A stretch of 64,000 bases of DNA from Bacteroidia bacterium (GCA_030430535.1 JAUIKY010000012.1:1-64000), one strand, 5' to 3'; positions 1 through 7,843 are shown, counted from the first letter of the stretch. The notes: a model not told the origin generated them from the letters alone. Program-made: numbers and translations.

Positions 1-433
1 CAATGGAAAGCTCGCTGCTTATCCTTGGGCCTTTGGTAGAGATTGGTTCTTTAACGATTTGTACCAATAGCGATTGATTAGATTTTAAGGCGTCGGTAAT
101 TTTACCGTCTTTCTCAATATCTTTTTCAAATGGGAAATTTTTTAAAGAAAAATCTTTTAGTTTACCTGTGCTTACACGTTTTGTGAATTTTAAAAGCGAA
201 GGTAGTTTTGGCCCTAAATCGTGATAGTGCAAAAATGCATCTTTCTCGTAGCCCACATTAACGAATGCAGCATTTAGTCCAGGAACGGCTTTTCTAATTT
301 TGGCTATAAACACATCACCAACCGAAAAGTCGTTACTATCTTCATCCTTTTGTAATTCAATAAGTTTTCCATCTTTCAATAAGGCAAAATCAACATTTTC
401 GGAACTAGATCTAATGATCAATTCTTTATCCAT
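1..433 (-). CDS. rng: Ribonuclease E/G family protein, N-terminal part
   Basis: Single-strand-specific endoribonuclease of the RNase E/G family, acting in rRNA processing and mRNA turnover. About 144 codons are visible, starting from an ATG (MDKELIIRSS); the rest lies beyond the left edge of the window. The segment FSVGDVFIAKIRKAVPGL and the following GLNAAFVNVG and DAFLHYHDL are the S1 RNA-binding domain at the N-terminus of this family. It lies downstream of HU and a 30-residue basic gene on the same strand, but a hairpin and about 270 bp separate it from them, so it probably has its own promoter. The catalytic DEAD-like Mg site is outside the window, so E-type versus G-type cannot be told. 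Confidence 0.9.
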   Translation of the reverse strand, partial: MDKELIIRSSSENVDFALLKDGKLIELQKDEDSNDFSVGDVFIAKIRKAVPGLNAAFVNVGYEKDAFLHYHDLGPKLPSLLKFTKRVSTGKLKDFSLKNFPFEKDIEKDGKITDALKSNQSLLVQIVKEPISTKGPRISSELSI

Positions 434-460
434 TTTGTTAATTTTTATCCATACGGTCCA

Positions 461-495
461 GTTAAAAGTTAAAAGTTTAAAGTTAAAAGTTAAAG
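461..495. repeat. Short tandem AAAGTTAAA repeat
   Basis: A run of imperfect copies of TTAAAAGTTAAA lies in the 5' region of the RNase E/G gene, followed by two copies of AACTAAAAACCA. It is low-complexity AT-rich DNA in the non-coding gap between the RNase gene and the 30-residue ORF. No promoter consensus could be placed with confidence in it. Confidence 0.6.
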
Positions 496-670
496 CAAAT
501 GCTTAAGAACTAGCAACTAAAAACCATCAACTAAAAACCAAATGGTACAGATGGATTATACATTATTTTTTCACAGGATTTTTTAGTATCCGTGGAGTTC
601 ATTAAGCACCAAAACCGGTGCCCAAAAAAATAAATGAACTCATTTCAAAGAACTTTTGTTTTAAAACCAA

Positions 671-697
671 AAAAAGTAGCTGTTCTAACTACTTTTT
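671..697 (-). terminator. Hairpin downstream of the 30-residue gene
   Basis: Perfect 9 bp inverted repeat AAAAAGTAG / CTACTTTTT with a 9-base loop, just beyond the stop of the small basic ORF on the minus strand. It is AT-rich, so a moderate terminator; it would end the HU / small ORF transcript. Confidence 0.55.
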
Positions 698-702
698 CTG
701 GT

Positions 703-795
703 TTATTTTTTCTTTTTGTGACGGTTAGCGCGTCTACGTTTCTTTCTCTTGTGCGTCGCTACCTTATGTCTTTTACGTTTTTTACCACTTGGCAT
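703..795 (-). CDS. 30-residue very basic conserved protein
   Basis: Too short for the ORF track. Reads MPSGKKRKRHKVATHKRKKR followed by RRANRHKKKK and a stop: 30 residues, about two thirds Lys, Arg or His, no acidic residue. ATG start. It lies 61 bp downstream of HU on the same strand and is closed by a hairpin. An ORF of this kind beside HU and RNase E/G is, as I recall, conserved across flavobacteria. The composition points to a nucleic-acid-binding, probably ribosome-associated peptide; I recall that an extra small ribosomal protein was reported for a Flavobacterium ribosome, but I cannot confirm that this is it. Confidence 0.75.
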   Translation of the reverse strand: MPSGKKRKRHKVATHKRKKRRRANRHKKKK

Positions 796-856
796 AAATA
801 GTGTCTTTTAAATTAATGATTTATTTTAATGCCAGAACAGTGCTGGCTATGTGTTG

Positions 857-1147
857 TTATTTTACGTCAACATTAGTTTTTACTCCCTCTACAAAAACTT
901 TAGCAGGCTTAAATGCAGGAATATTGTGCGCAGGAATTTTAATGGTAGTGTTTTTAGAAATATTTCTACCTGTTTTTTCCGCTCTTGTTTTTATGATAAA
1001 ACTTCCAAAACCTCTTAAATAAACATTATCTCCGCTTTCTAAAGAAGTCTTTACTTCTTCCATAAATGTCTCAACAGTTGCTTGAACATCGCCTTTTTCA
1101 ATTCCTAACTTCTCAGAAATTTTTGCTACTAAATCAGCCTTCGTCAT
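857..1147 (-). CDS. hup: HU family DNA-binding protein
   Basis: Histone-like dimeric nucleoid protein, 96 residues, close to the usual 90. The N-terminal helix pair (MTKADLVAKISEKLGI), the VYLRGFGSF beta region, and the arm with the IPAHNIPAFKPAK motif are all present; the arm tip reads TGRNISKNT in place of the proteobacterial RNPQTG. Binds and bends DNA without strong sequence preference. A very good Bacteroidota promoter lies upstream and the 30-residue basic gene follows on the same strand. No signs of truncation. Confidence 0.95.
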   Translation of the reverse strand: MTKADLVAKISEKLGIEKGDVQATVETFMEEVKTSLESGDNVYLRGFGSFIIKTRAEKTGRNISKNTTIKIPAHNIPAFKPAKVFVEGVKTNVDVK

Positions 1148-1190
1148 TTTAATATTATATTTTATGTTACTATTAATTATAAAAGGGATG

Positions 1191-1223
1191 CAAATATAGG
1201 AATTAAATATTCAATATTTCAAA
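1191..1223 (-). promoter_or_regulatory. Promoter of the HU gene
   Basis: Read on the minus strand: TTTG, 21 bases, then TATATTTG, which matches the Bacteroidota -33/-7 consensus (TTTG ... TAnnTTTG). It lies about 45 bp upstream of the HU start codon. Confidence 0.75.
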
Positions 1224-1256
1224 CCTAATTAATTAAAATTTAATATTATAAAGGTT

Positions 1257-1264
1257 TACTTTTG
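1257..1264 (+). promoter_or_regulatory. -7 box of mutY, decides its start
   Basis: TACTTTTG matches TAnnTTTG. It overlaps the TTG used as start in the ORF track (1262), so that codon would lie at or before the transcription start. This favours the in-frame ATG at 1286 as the real start. No clear -33 TTG was found. Confidence 0.45.
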
Positions 1265-1285
1265 TTTGATTTATTTCAAGATTTG

Positions 1286-2326
1286 ATGAATTTTTCAAAA
1301 AACTTAACTAATTGGTATTCAGCAAACAAGAGGTGTTTGCCTTGGCGGAAAACCACGAATCCATACTGCATTTGGCTATCGGAAATTATTTTACAACAAA
1401 CACAAGTTAAGCAGGGTTTACCATATTATGAAGCTTTTGTTGCTCAGTATCCGTCAGTTTTTGATCTGGCTTCCGCCGAAGAAAGCGAGGTTTTAAAATT
1501 ATGGCAGGGTTTGGGGTATTATTCGCGTGCCCGAAATTTGCATGCCACGGCTAAATATGTAGCCAACGATCTGGGCGGTGTTTTTCCTAATACATATAAT
1601 GAACTTTTAAAACTAAAAGGTGTTGGCGATTATACGGCCAGCGCCATAGCATCCATTTGCTTTGGTGAAGCGGCCGCCGTGGTTGATGGAAATGTGTATC
1701 GTGTACTTTCGCGTTATTTTGGAATCGATACACCTATAAATACTTCGCAGGGCGCAAAGGAATTTAAAACCTTGGCGCAAGAACTGATTGATAAAAAGAA
1801 TCCGGCCGAATTCAACCAGGCTATCATGGAATTTGGTGCTACGCAATGTAAGCCCAAAAACCCCGATTGCAATAGTTGCCCGTTTCAAAACAAATGTGTG
1901 GCTTTCAATAGTAAACGGATTGATGAATTACCAGTGAAAAACAAATCCGCGAAAGCGAAAAAACAATATTTCAATTTTTTGGTGTTTGTTTCAGACGATG
2001 GAAAAACCATTTTGCAAAAAAGGGAAGGGAAAGGCATTTGGCAGAATTTATATCAATTTCCGTTAGTGGAGACCAACAAAAATTATGATGCTAATTCGTT
2101 TAAATCACTAATAGAAAGCCACGATTTGGTAAAAGGAAGCGATTTTACCTTTACACTATATAATAAGGACTGTGTGGTTCATAAATTGTCGCATCGCCAT
2201 CTATACACTAAATTCTGGATTGTAAATGTTGAAAAGTTGTCCGAACCGGGGATTCCCTTAGGCGAAGTGCGCCAATATGCCGTTCCGGTTTTGATTGACA
2301 ATTTTATAGAGTCGTTTAATTTTTGA
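1286..2326 (+). CDS. mutY: A/G-specific adenine DNA glycosylase MutY
   Basis: Removes adenine mispaired with 8-oxoguanine or guanine (base excision repair). All hallmarks are present: WLSEIILQQTQV with the catalytic Glu, the helix-hairpin-helix LLKLKGVGDYTASAIA, VVDGNVYRVLSRYFGI with the catalytic Asp, and a 4Fe-4S loop of spacing C-x6-C-x2-C-x5-C (CKPKNPDCNSCPFQNKC). The C-terminal third (from about KQYFNFLVFV) is the NUDIX-like domain that senses 8-oxoG. I chose the ATG at 1286 (MNFSKNLTNW) over the TTG at 1262, which overlaps the -7 promoter box. Length 346 residues is typical. It is followed by ssb in the same direction. Confidence 0.95.
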   Translation: MNFSKNLTNWYSANKRCLPWRKTTNPYCIWLSEIILQQTQVKQGLPYYEAFVAQYPSVFDLASAEESEVLKLWQGLGYYSRARNLHATAKYVANDLGGVFPNTYNELLKLKGVGDYTASAIASICFGEAAAVVDGNVYRVLSRYFGIDTPINTSQGAKEFKTLAQELIDKKNPAEFNQAIMEFGATQCKPKNPDCNSCPFQNKCVAFNSKRIDELPVKNKSAKAKKQYFNFLVFVSDDGKTILQKREGKGIWQNLYQFPLVETNKNYDANSFKSLIESHDLVKGSDFTFTLYNKDCVVHKLSHRHLYTKFWIVNVEKLSEPGIPLGEVRQYAVPVLIDNFIESFNF

Positions 2327-2386
2327 TTGATAATTTATGCCAATCACAAAAATTTATTAATTTTAAAAAAATGAAGGGCTTTTAGT

Positions 2387-2394
2387 TACATTTG
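2387..2394 (+). promoter_or_regulatory. -7 box upstream of ssb
   Basis: TACATTTG fits TAnnTTTG and lies 22 bp before the ssb ATG. The -33 TTG is not evident, so confidence is moderate. It would drive ssb-gldE-gldD. Confidence 0.45.
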
Positions 2395-2416
2395 CTCTCT
2401 TGAAATAAGAAAAAAT

Positions 2417-2869
2417 ATGTCTGGAACGTTAAATAAAGTGATGCTTATAGGGCATTTGGGAGATGAAGTAAAAATGCACTATTTTGAAGGAGGTGGGTGC
2501 ATTGGGCGTTTTCCGTTGGCAACAAACGAAACCTATACCAATAGGCAAACAAACGAACGCATTACAAATACCGAGTGGCACAATATTGTGGTAAGGAACA
2601 AGGGTGCCGAAATTTGTGAAAAATATTTGAGCAAGGGCGATAAAGTTTATATTGAAGGCCGGTTAAAAACCCGAAAATGGCAGGACGACAATGGAAACGA
2701 TAGGTATTCTACCGAAATACAGTGTACCGATTTTACTTTCCTCACTACCAAAAAGGAAAGTGAAAACAATGCGGCGGCATCAAATGCTCCAATGCCACAA
2801 AAGCCAGCTGAAGGCTCATCATCAGCCAATCAACCCATTCAAGACGATAATGATGACCTGCCGTTTTAA
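2417..2869 (+). CDS. ssb: Single-stranded DNA-binding protein
   Basis: Binds single-stranded DNA during replication, repair and recombination. The OB-fold starts at GTLNKVMLIGHLG and includes TEWHNIVV and YIEGRLKTRKWQD. A flexible Ala/Pro/Gln-rich linker leads to the acidic C-terminal tip DDDLPF, which recruits partner proteins. 150 residues, ATG start. It heads a likely operon with gldE (54 bp further on) and gldD; this ssb-gldE-gldD order is known from Flavobacterium johnsoniae. Confidence 0.97.
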   Translation: MSGTLNKVMLIGHLGDEVKMHYFEGGGCIGRFPLATNETYTNRQTNERITNTEWHNIVVRNKGAEICEKYLSKGDKVYIEGRLKTRKWQDDNGNDRYSTEIQCTDFTFLTTKKESENNAAASNAPMPQKPAEGSSSANQPIQDDNDDLPF

Positions 2870-2922
2870 TTTTATGCTCGGTAGTTTATCGAGAAACCTA
2901 TGTTTAACTAAAGCACCAGTAG

Positions 2923-4239
2923 TTGGATCCTGACCCTGCGAGTTTTATAAGTTTAATTGCAACCATCGATTATTCGGTGGCATTCAGTTTGGCACTCTTG
3001 TTTGTGCTTTTGGTGTGTTCTGCGCTCATTTCTGGTGCCGAAGTGGCCTTGTTTTCATTAACTGCCGAACAGATTAAGGAAGGTCTGGAGCAAAAATCCA
3101 AACGCATAGAAATTATTGCCAAACTGTTAGAACGCCCCAAAAAACTCTTGGCCACCATTTTAGTGGCCAACAACTTTATAAACATTGCCATTGTTATTTT
3201 GTTTGCCTTTTTGGGCGATTTTCTTTTCGGAAATTTAAAAAGCCCAGAAATTAAATTTGTGGTAGAAGTAATAGTGGTGACCTTCTTAATTTTGCTTTTT
3301 GGCGAAATTCTGCCAAAAATTTATGCCAGTCGAAACAACCTAAAGTTTGCTACATTTATGGCTTATCCGCTTAAGGTTTTGGATGTGCTTTTGTCGCCTA
3401 TTAGTTTGCCTATGCGCGGCGTTACATTGGCCATTCACAATAAATTGGGAAAGCAAAAATCGGGTATTAGTGTCGATCAGCTTTCGCAAGCTTTGGAACT
3501 GACCAGCGAAGAAGACACCACCAAAGAAGAACACAAAATTCTGCAAGGCATTGTTTCTTTCGGAAATACCGATACCAAACAAGTGATGCGTCCGCGTATT
3601 GATATTTTTGCGCTCAACATTGAGTTGAAATATCAAGAGGTAATGGCCAGCATTGTTGAAAATGGTTATTCCAGAATTCCGGTTTACCGGGATAATATTG
3701 ATACCATTGAAGGCATTCTTTATGTAAAGGATTTGCTGCCCCATATCGATAAAAAACAATTCGATTGGACCTCATTGATAAGGGAACCATTTTTTGTGCC
3801 GGAAAACAAAAAATTGGACGATTTAATGGCCGAGTTCCAAGATAAAAAAGTGCATTTGGCCGTTGTGGTTGATGAGTATGGAGGTACTTCGGGATTGATT
3901 TCGTTGGAAGATATTATTGAAGAAATTGTAGGCGATATAAGCGATGAGTTTGATGATGAAGATTTAACCTATTCTAAACTTGATGAAAACAATTATGTTT
4001 TCGAAGGAAAGACGGCTTTAAAGGATTTTTATAAAATCATAAAATTGGAAGACGAAACCTTGTTTGAAAACAAAAAAGGCGAGGCTGAAACCATTGCCGG
4101 TTTTGTGTTGGAAATTTCGGGAAGTTTTCCAAAGCTGAACAGTAAAATAAATTTTGAAAATTACGTTTTCACAATTGAAGCATTGGATAAAAAACGCATC
4201 AAACTCGTTAAGTTCACCATACTTTCAACATCAAGTTAA
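2923..4239 (+). CDS. gldE: Gliding motility-associated protein GldE
   Basis: Membrane protein of the HlyC/CorC family with an N-terminal CNNM (DUF21) domain of four membrane segments, a CBS pair (around VMRPRIDIFALN and VHLAVVVDEYGGTSGLISLE), and a C-terminal CorC/HlyC domain. In Flavobacterium, GldE is linked to GldD and supports gliding and the type IX secretion machinery. The start is a TTG giving MDPDPASF; no ATG is available upstream in frame. 438 residues. Located between ssb and gldD, 25 bp before the latter, which is why I use the gld name and not a general CBS transporter. Confidence 0.9.
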   Translation: MDPDPASFISLIATIDYSVAFSLALLFVLLVCSALISGAEVALFSLTAEQIKEGLEQKSKRIEIIAKLLERPKKLLATILVANNFINIAIVILFAFLGDFLFGNLKSPEIKFVVEVIVVTFLILLFGEILPKIYASRNNLKFATFMAYPLKVLDVLLSPISLPMRGVTLAIHNKLGKQKSGISVDQLSQALELTSEEDTTKEEHKILQGIVSFGNTDTKQVMRPRIDIFALNIELKYQEVMASIVENGYSRIPVYRDNIDTIEGILYVKDLLPHIDKKQFDWTSLIREPFFVPENKKLDDLMAEFQDKKVHLAVVVDEYGGTSGLISLEDIIEEIVGDISDEFDDEDLTYSKLDENNYVFEGKTALKDFYKIIKLEDETLFENKKGEAETIAGFVLEISGSFPKLNSKINFENYVFTIEALDKKRIKLVKFTILSTSS

Positions 4240-4264
4240 CTTGTAAACGCATCAAAAAAAACGA

Positions 4265-4870
4265 ATGGCTCTAAATATTAAAACTTCCCTTTTTTTTAAA
4301 ACGTTTGCTGTTGTTGGCGTAATGTGTTTTCTGTCCTGTGGAGGCGATTATGTGCCCAAGCCCAAGGCGCAATTGAGGTTGGAATACCCTAAAGCCCAAT
4401 ATGCTGAAGACAATTTAGAATTGCCATTTTCATTTGAAGTCAATACCTTGGCTCAAAACATTGAAGTTTCAGAAGTGCCGTCGTCAACAAAAAGTTTTGG
4501 TGTAAATTTAGAATATCCCTCCATGAAGGGCACTATTTTTTTAACCTATAAAGCTGTTGAAGGTAATGAAGAGCATCTACACGATTTTTTAAGGGATGCT
4601 CAAAACTTTACTCAAAAGCACACCATTAAGGCTGATGAAATTCCCGTAACGGCTTATGAGAATAAAGAAAGAAAAGTGTATGGTGCCTTTGCCGAAGTAA
4701 AAGGCGATGTAGCTTCACCGGCACAGTTTTATGTTACCGATAGCGTAAACCATTTTTTAACCGGGTCGCTATATTTTTACGCTAAACCCAACTACGACTC
4801 CATTTTACCGGCTGCCCATTATTTGCAAAAGGATATTAAGCATATTATGGAAACCGTGCGATGGCAATAA
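4265..4870 (+). CDS. gldD: Gliding motility lipoprotein GldD
   Basis: Cell-envelope lipoprotein needed for gliding and type IX secretion in flavobacteria. Signal peptide with lipobox FLSC (Cys25), then the family signature PKPKAQLRLEYPKAQY. Length 201 fits the family (about 190). Directly downstream of gldE and probably co-transcribed. No terminator hairpin was found after it. The exact biochemical role of GldD is not established. Confidence 0.92.
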   Translation: MALNIKTSLFFKTFAVVGVMCFLSCGGDYVPKPKAQLRLEYPKAQYAEDNLELPFSFEVNTLAQNIEVSEVPSSTKSFGVNLEYPSMKGTIFLTYKAVEGNEEHLHDFLRDAQNFTQKHTIKADEIPVTAYENKERKVYGAFAEVKGDVASPAQFYVTDSVNHFLTGSLYFYAKPNYDSILPAAHYLQKDIKHIMETVRWQ

Positions 4871-4997
4871 TCGCTAAAGAGCATAAAATTGCTATGCACA
4901 TTTTATCTGTTTAAAGTGTTGCTCTGTTATTTTTTGGAAAATTGTATATTGCATGAAAGTAGTCGACTTGTTTTTATGAATTGTAGAAATATTTCAA

Positions 4998-5714
4998 TTG
5001 GGTTTGGGAACATTTAGGAATGCGGTTAAAGAGGAATTGCTAGAACTGTTCAGCCAAAAGAAACTAGCAAACCTAATGTTTTTCGGAATCGTTTTTTTAG
5101 ATGCCTTGGGAGCTATTTTTCCTGAGTATTTAAATAGGAAGATAACCATATTTGTGCCTTTCCCTCTTCTTTTAGTTATTTATTTGGTAAACACCCGCAA
5201 GGTCAATAAGTGGTTTGTATTGGCTTTGGTGCTTAACTTTTTTGGGATTTGTTATTTTAATAACCCTTACCAACGATACGATTCCACTGGGTTGGTTTTC
5301 CATGCCATGGCCTATTTTGTTTATTGTTTTATTTTGTTTAGGCCATTTAAAACTATAGGAATAAAGAAGGTTTTGTTTGTTTTGGCTGCGTTAGCGCTAT
5401 TAGTGTTGGTGCCCTTGGCATTTTATTACGATGGCATAAAGCAAACCGTTGTTTTTAATGCCACTATTTTATACGTATGCCTCACAGCTTTATATATTTT
5501 GTCGGCTGTGTTGGTTTATATTTCACGAAAAACCGAAACCCATCGGTTTTTATTGTTTTCCGCAATTTCTATACTGTTGAGTTCCTATTTCCAGGGATAC
5601 AATCTTTTTATGGACAAAAACGATTTGCTCAATTTTTTTGCCGTAATATGCTTTAATCTTGCCCACTATTTATTGTGTTGTTACTTAGTACAGCGCTCTG
5701 AGGAAGTTGGGTGA
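4998..5714 (+). CDS. Polytopic membrane protein of unknown function
   Basis: 238 residues with about seven or eight hydrophobic segments of membrane length after a short amphipathic N-terminus (FRNAVKEELLELFSQKK). The only starts are TTG at 4998 or 5004, or an internal ATG at residue 27, so the start is unsure; upstream in frame there is a stop at 4977. The layout resembles YhhN-type (lysoplasmalogenase-like) proteins, but I see no diagnostic motif and would not assign that function. The gene ends in front of a strong hairpin shared with the convergent metal-binding gene. Confidence 0.7.
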   Translation: MGLGTFRNAVKEELLELFSQKKLANLMFFGIVFLDALGAIFPEYLNRKITIFVPFPLLLVIYLVNTRKVNKWFVLALVLNFFGICYFNNPYQRYDSTGLVFHAMAYFVYCFILFRPFKTIGIKKVLFVLAALALLVLVPLAFYYDGIKQTVVFNATILYVCLTALYILSAVLVYISRKTETHRFLLFSAISILLSSYFQGYNLFMDKNDLLNFFAVICFNLAHYLLCCYLVQRSEEVG

Positions 5715-5737
5715 AGAACAAATAATACTCTAAAAAG

Positions 5738-5766
5738 AAAAAGCTTTTCCGTTGGAAAAGCTTTTT
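5738..5766. terminator. Strong bidirectional terminator
   Basis: Perfect 13 bp stem AAAAAGCTTTTCC / GGAAAAGCTTTTT with a GTT loop and T runs on both strands, between two convergent genes. Confidence 0.9.
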
Positions 5767-5786
5767 TTGATTAAGGTGTTTTTTTA

Positions 5787-6170
5787 TTATTTCGAAAAGG
5801 TTTCAACCGTTTTCATATCGCTTACTTTATAGATTTCAGAAACATCTGTTACGGTTTCTGTCAACAGCGCTGGGTTTACTTTAGCCTCGTCGTATTCCAC
5901 CATGGCTAACTTTTTGTCGAAATCGACTGTGGCCGACTTTACGCCGTCCATTTTCGAAATTTTCTTTTGTATCGTAGCAGCGCAACCTATCTGGCAGGTC
6001 ATGCCATCAATGGTAAATTCTGCTTTGGCATAAGTGGCGTTGGGGTCCAATTCCTTGGTTTCCTCTGCGGCAACTTCAACCGTTTTAACCTCGGGCTTAA
6101 TTTCGTTTTTACAACTTAAAACAACAGCGGCTAGGGTTGCAAAAGCTAAAATATATTTAATGGATTTCAT
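5787..6170 (-). CDS. Lipoprotein with a heavy-metal-associated (HMA) domain
   Basis: Predicted lipoprotein: MKSIKYILAFATLAAVVLSC, with Cys20 as the lipid-anchored residue; I take this ATG at 6170 and not the ORF-track start at 6200. After a 35-residue charged linker comes one HMA ferredoxin-like fold of about 70 residues with AEFTIDGMTCQIGCAATIQ and GVKSATVDFDKKLAMVEYDE. The metal motif has three residues between the cysteines (C-x3-C), not the usual two, a variant I recall from other flavobacteria. Likely periplasmic copper or other soft metal binding; no copper ATPase neighbour is present. Confidence 0.85.
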   Translation of the reverse strand: MKSIKYILAFATLAAVVLSCKNEIKPEVKTVEVAAEETKELDPNATYAKAEFTIDGMTCQIGCAATIQKKISKMDGVKSATVDFDKKLAMVEYDEAKVNPALLTETVTDVSEIYKVSDMKTVETFSK

Positions 6171-6471
6171 TGAAATAGTGTTTAAATGATTAAAATCCAA
6201 AATTACTAAATATATGTTTTTAGGAGTTGGGTAATGCCGTTTTTTTATGGCTTTTATAGAAATATTTAACAGTTTTTGGTGACTGATATATAGGTGCTAA
6301 AATGAAAAATTAACGATGAAATTATTTTTTTCAAAGATTTTTTCCGAAATTTAAGTGAACCAATTCAAGCTAACTATTATGAAATGCCCATTTGCAAATT
6401 ATTGCGAACAAGCCAAAGCGGATAGTTTGGGCATTACATATGACCATTAAAAAAACAATAAATATTAACAG
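6171..6471. other. Gap between the HMA lipoprotein and the DUF4199 gene
   Basis: About 300 bp upstream of two divergent genes. On the minus strand TAATTTTG (6198-6205) could be the -7 box of the HMA lipoprotein. The only other item is a 23-residue ORF just before the DUF4199 gene, listed separately. Confidence 0.5.
6379..6450 (+). CDS. Possible 23-residue Cys-containing micro-ORF
   Basis: ATG-started frame reading MKCPFANYCEQAKADSLGIT then YDH and a stop, ending 21 bp before the DUF4199 start. It has two Cys separated by five residues. It could be a leader peptide or a small metal-binding protein, or chance. There is no ribosome binding site to help in this phylum, so support is only position and clean start/stop. 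Confidence 0.3.
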   Translation: MKCPFANYCEQAKADSLGITYDH

Positions 6472-6918
6472 ATGAAAAACATATCCCTTCCTATTCGTTT
6501 CGGTTTAGTAACCAGCGCTGTTTTAATAGCCTATTTTTTAGTTTTGGCCTTAGTTGATAAGCATACCAACCCAGCATTTAGCTTCTTTAATGCATTGATA
6601 ACAGGTTTGGGCATTTATGAGGCAGTGAGACTAAGGAAACTACAGAACTTCAGCGATTTTTCGTATGGCGAAGGATTCAAAACGGGAATTGTTACAGGAG
6701 CTGTCGCTACCATTGTTTTTACCATTTTCTTCCTGTTTTATGCTACCGAAATTAATAGTGGCTTTTTGGATGAGTTATTACGCACCGTAAATGGCGGTTT
6801 TAATGCCGATATTGGTATGGTAACTTTTGTTGTGGCCATTATGGGGTTTGCAACTACCGTTGTGGCATCGCTTACCGTTATGCAGTACTTCAAAAAAACA
6901 GGAAATATTCCTCATTAA
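6472..6918 (+). CDS. DUF4199 domain-containing membrane protein
   Basis: 148 residues with four hydrophobic segments (about 8-28, 35-50, 70-90 and 115-137) and the family pattern FSYGEGFKTGIVTGAVATIV in the middle. DUF4199 is a Bacteroidota inner-membrane family of unknown function. ATG start. It lies before rplU but has a clear separate promoter after it, so it is not part of the ribosomal operon. Confidence 0.85.
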   Translation: MKNISLPIRFGLVTSAVLIAYFLVLALVDKHTNPAFSFFNALITGLGIYEAVRLRKLQNFSDFSYGEGFKTGIVTGAVATIVFTIFFLFYATEINSGFLDELLRTVNGGFNADIGMVTFVVAIMGFATTVVASLTVMQYFKKTGNIPH

Positions 6919-6929
6919 TACATAAAACG

Positions 6930-6960
6930 TTTGCAGTTTAATTAATTAGCAGTATATTTG
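6930..6960 (+). promoter_or_regulatory. Promoter of rplU-rpmA
   Basis: TTTG, 19 bases, TATATTTG: a textbook Bacteroidota promoter, 42 bp upstream of the rplU ATG. Confidence 0.85.
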
Positions 6961-7002
6961 CACTCATTTTTTGAACAAATTAATTAATAAAAACGTTACG
7001 CT

Positions 7003-7497
7003 ATGTACGCAATTGTAGAGATAGCAGGGCAACAATTTAAAGTTGAAAAAGACCAAAAAGTTTTTGTTAACCGTTTACAAACAGAAGAAGGTAAGGAAGT
7101 TTCTTTCGATAACGTTCTTTTAGTAGGTGACGGCGACAATGTAACTGTAGGCGCCCCGGCTATAGACGGAGCTCAAGTAGGAGCAAAAGTCTTAAAGCAC
7201 CTTAAAGGTGATAAGGTTATAGTTTTCAAAAAGAAGAGACGTAAAGGTTACCGTGTAAAAAATGGTCACCGTCAAGCCCTTTCTGAAATCGTAATCGAAA
7301 GTATAGTAGCTTCAGGAGCTAAAAAAGCAGCCAAAGCTGAAAAGAAAGCTGCTCCAGCTAAAGAAGAAACCAAAACAGAAGCCACTCAAGATTTAAGCAG
7401 CTTAACTGTTGCTGAATTGAGAGATTTAGCTAAAGCAAAAGATATTACTGGATACTCTTCAATGAAGAAAGCCGAATTAATCGAAGCTTTAAGTTAG
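7003..7497 (+). CDS. rplU: 50S ribosomal protein L21 with C-terminal extension
   Basis: Residues 1-103 are a normal bL21 ([18 protein letters not shown] ... [16 protein letters not shown]). A Lys/Ala/Glu-rich linker (about 108-130) then joins a 35-residue module, [20 protein letters not shown] followed by [15 protein letters not shown], which looks like a Rho N-terminal/SAP-type helix-extended-loop-helix. Total 164 residues against about 103 in E. coli. Such tails are seen in flavobacterial L21, but their role is not known to me. Followed by rpmA after 25 bp. Confidence 0.95.
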   Translation: MYAIVEIAGQQFKVEKDQKVFVNRLQTEEGKEVSFDNVLLVGDGDNVTVGAPAIDGAQVGAKVLKHLKGDKVIVFKKKRRKGYRVKNGHRQALSEIVIESIVASGAKKAAKAEKKAAPAKEETKTEATQDLSSLTVAELRDLAKAKDITGYSSMKKAELIEALS

Positions 7498-7522
7498 TAT
7501 AACAATATAAAATCGAAATAAA

Positions 7523-7783
7523 ATGGCACATAAAAAAGGAGTCGGAAGTTCGAAAAACGGTAGAGAATCAGAATCGAAACGCTTAGGTGTTAAGATTTTT
7601 GGTGGACAAGCTGCTGTTGCTGGAAACATTATCGTAAGACAAAGAGGAAATACACACCACCCAGGTGAAAACGTATATTCTTCAAAAGACCACACTTTGC
7701 ATGCCCAAGTTGACGGTATTGTAAAGTTTACTAAGAAAAAAGATAACAAATCTTATGTTTCTATCGAGCCTTTTGAGGCTTAA
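7523..7783 (+). CDS. rpmA: 50S ribosomal protein L27
   Basis: 86 residues; begins [20 protein letters not shown], with the typical [16 protein letters not shown] and HTLHAQVDG. Part of the large subunit near the peptidyl transferase centre. The N-terminus starts directly with AHKKG, so there is no cleavable leader of the Firmicutes type. Second gene of the rplU-rpmA operon, ended by a strong terminator. Confidence 0.98.
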   Translation: MAHKKGVGSSKNGRESESKRLGVKIFGGQAAVAGNIIVRQRGNTHHPGENVYSSKDHTLHAQVDGIVKFTKKKDNKSYVSIEPFEA

Positions 7784-7809
7784 GAAATACTTTTCTTAAA
7801 TTAGAATTT

Positions 7810-7843
7810 AAAGCCCTTTCTGAACATCCAGAAAGGGCTTTTT
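7810..7843 (+). terminator. Terminator of rplU-rpmA
   Basis: Perfect 13 bp stem AAAGCCCTTTCTG / CAGAAAGGGCTTT with a 6-base loop, followed by T residues. Confidence 0.9.

Noticed and set aside
801-1022. 73-residue ORF opposite HU
   Set aside because: Shadow of the HU gene.
3340-3759. 139-residue ORF on the minus strand
   Set aside because: Antisense shadow of gldE.
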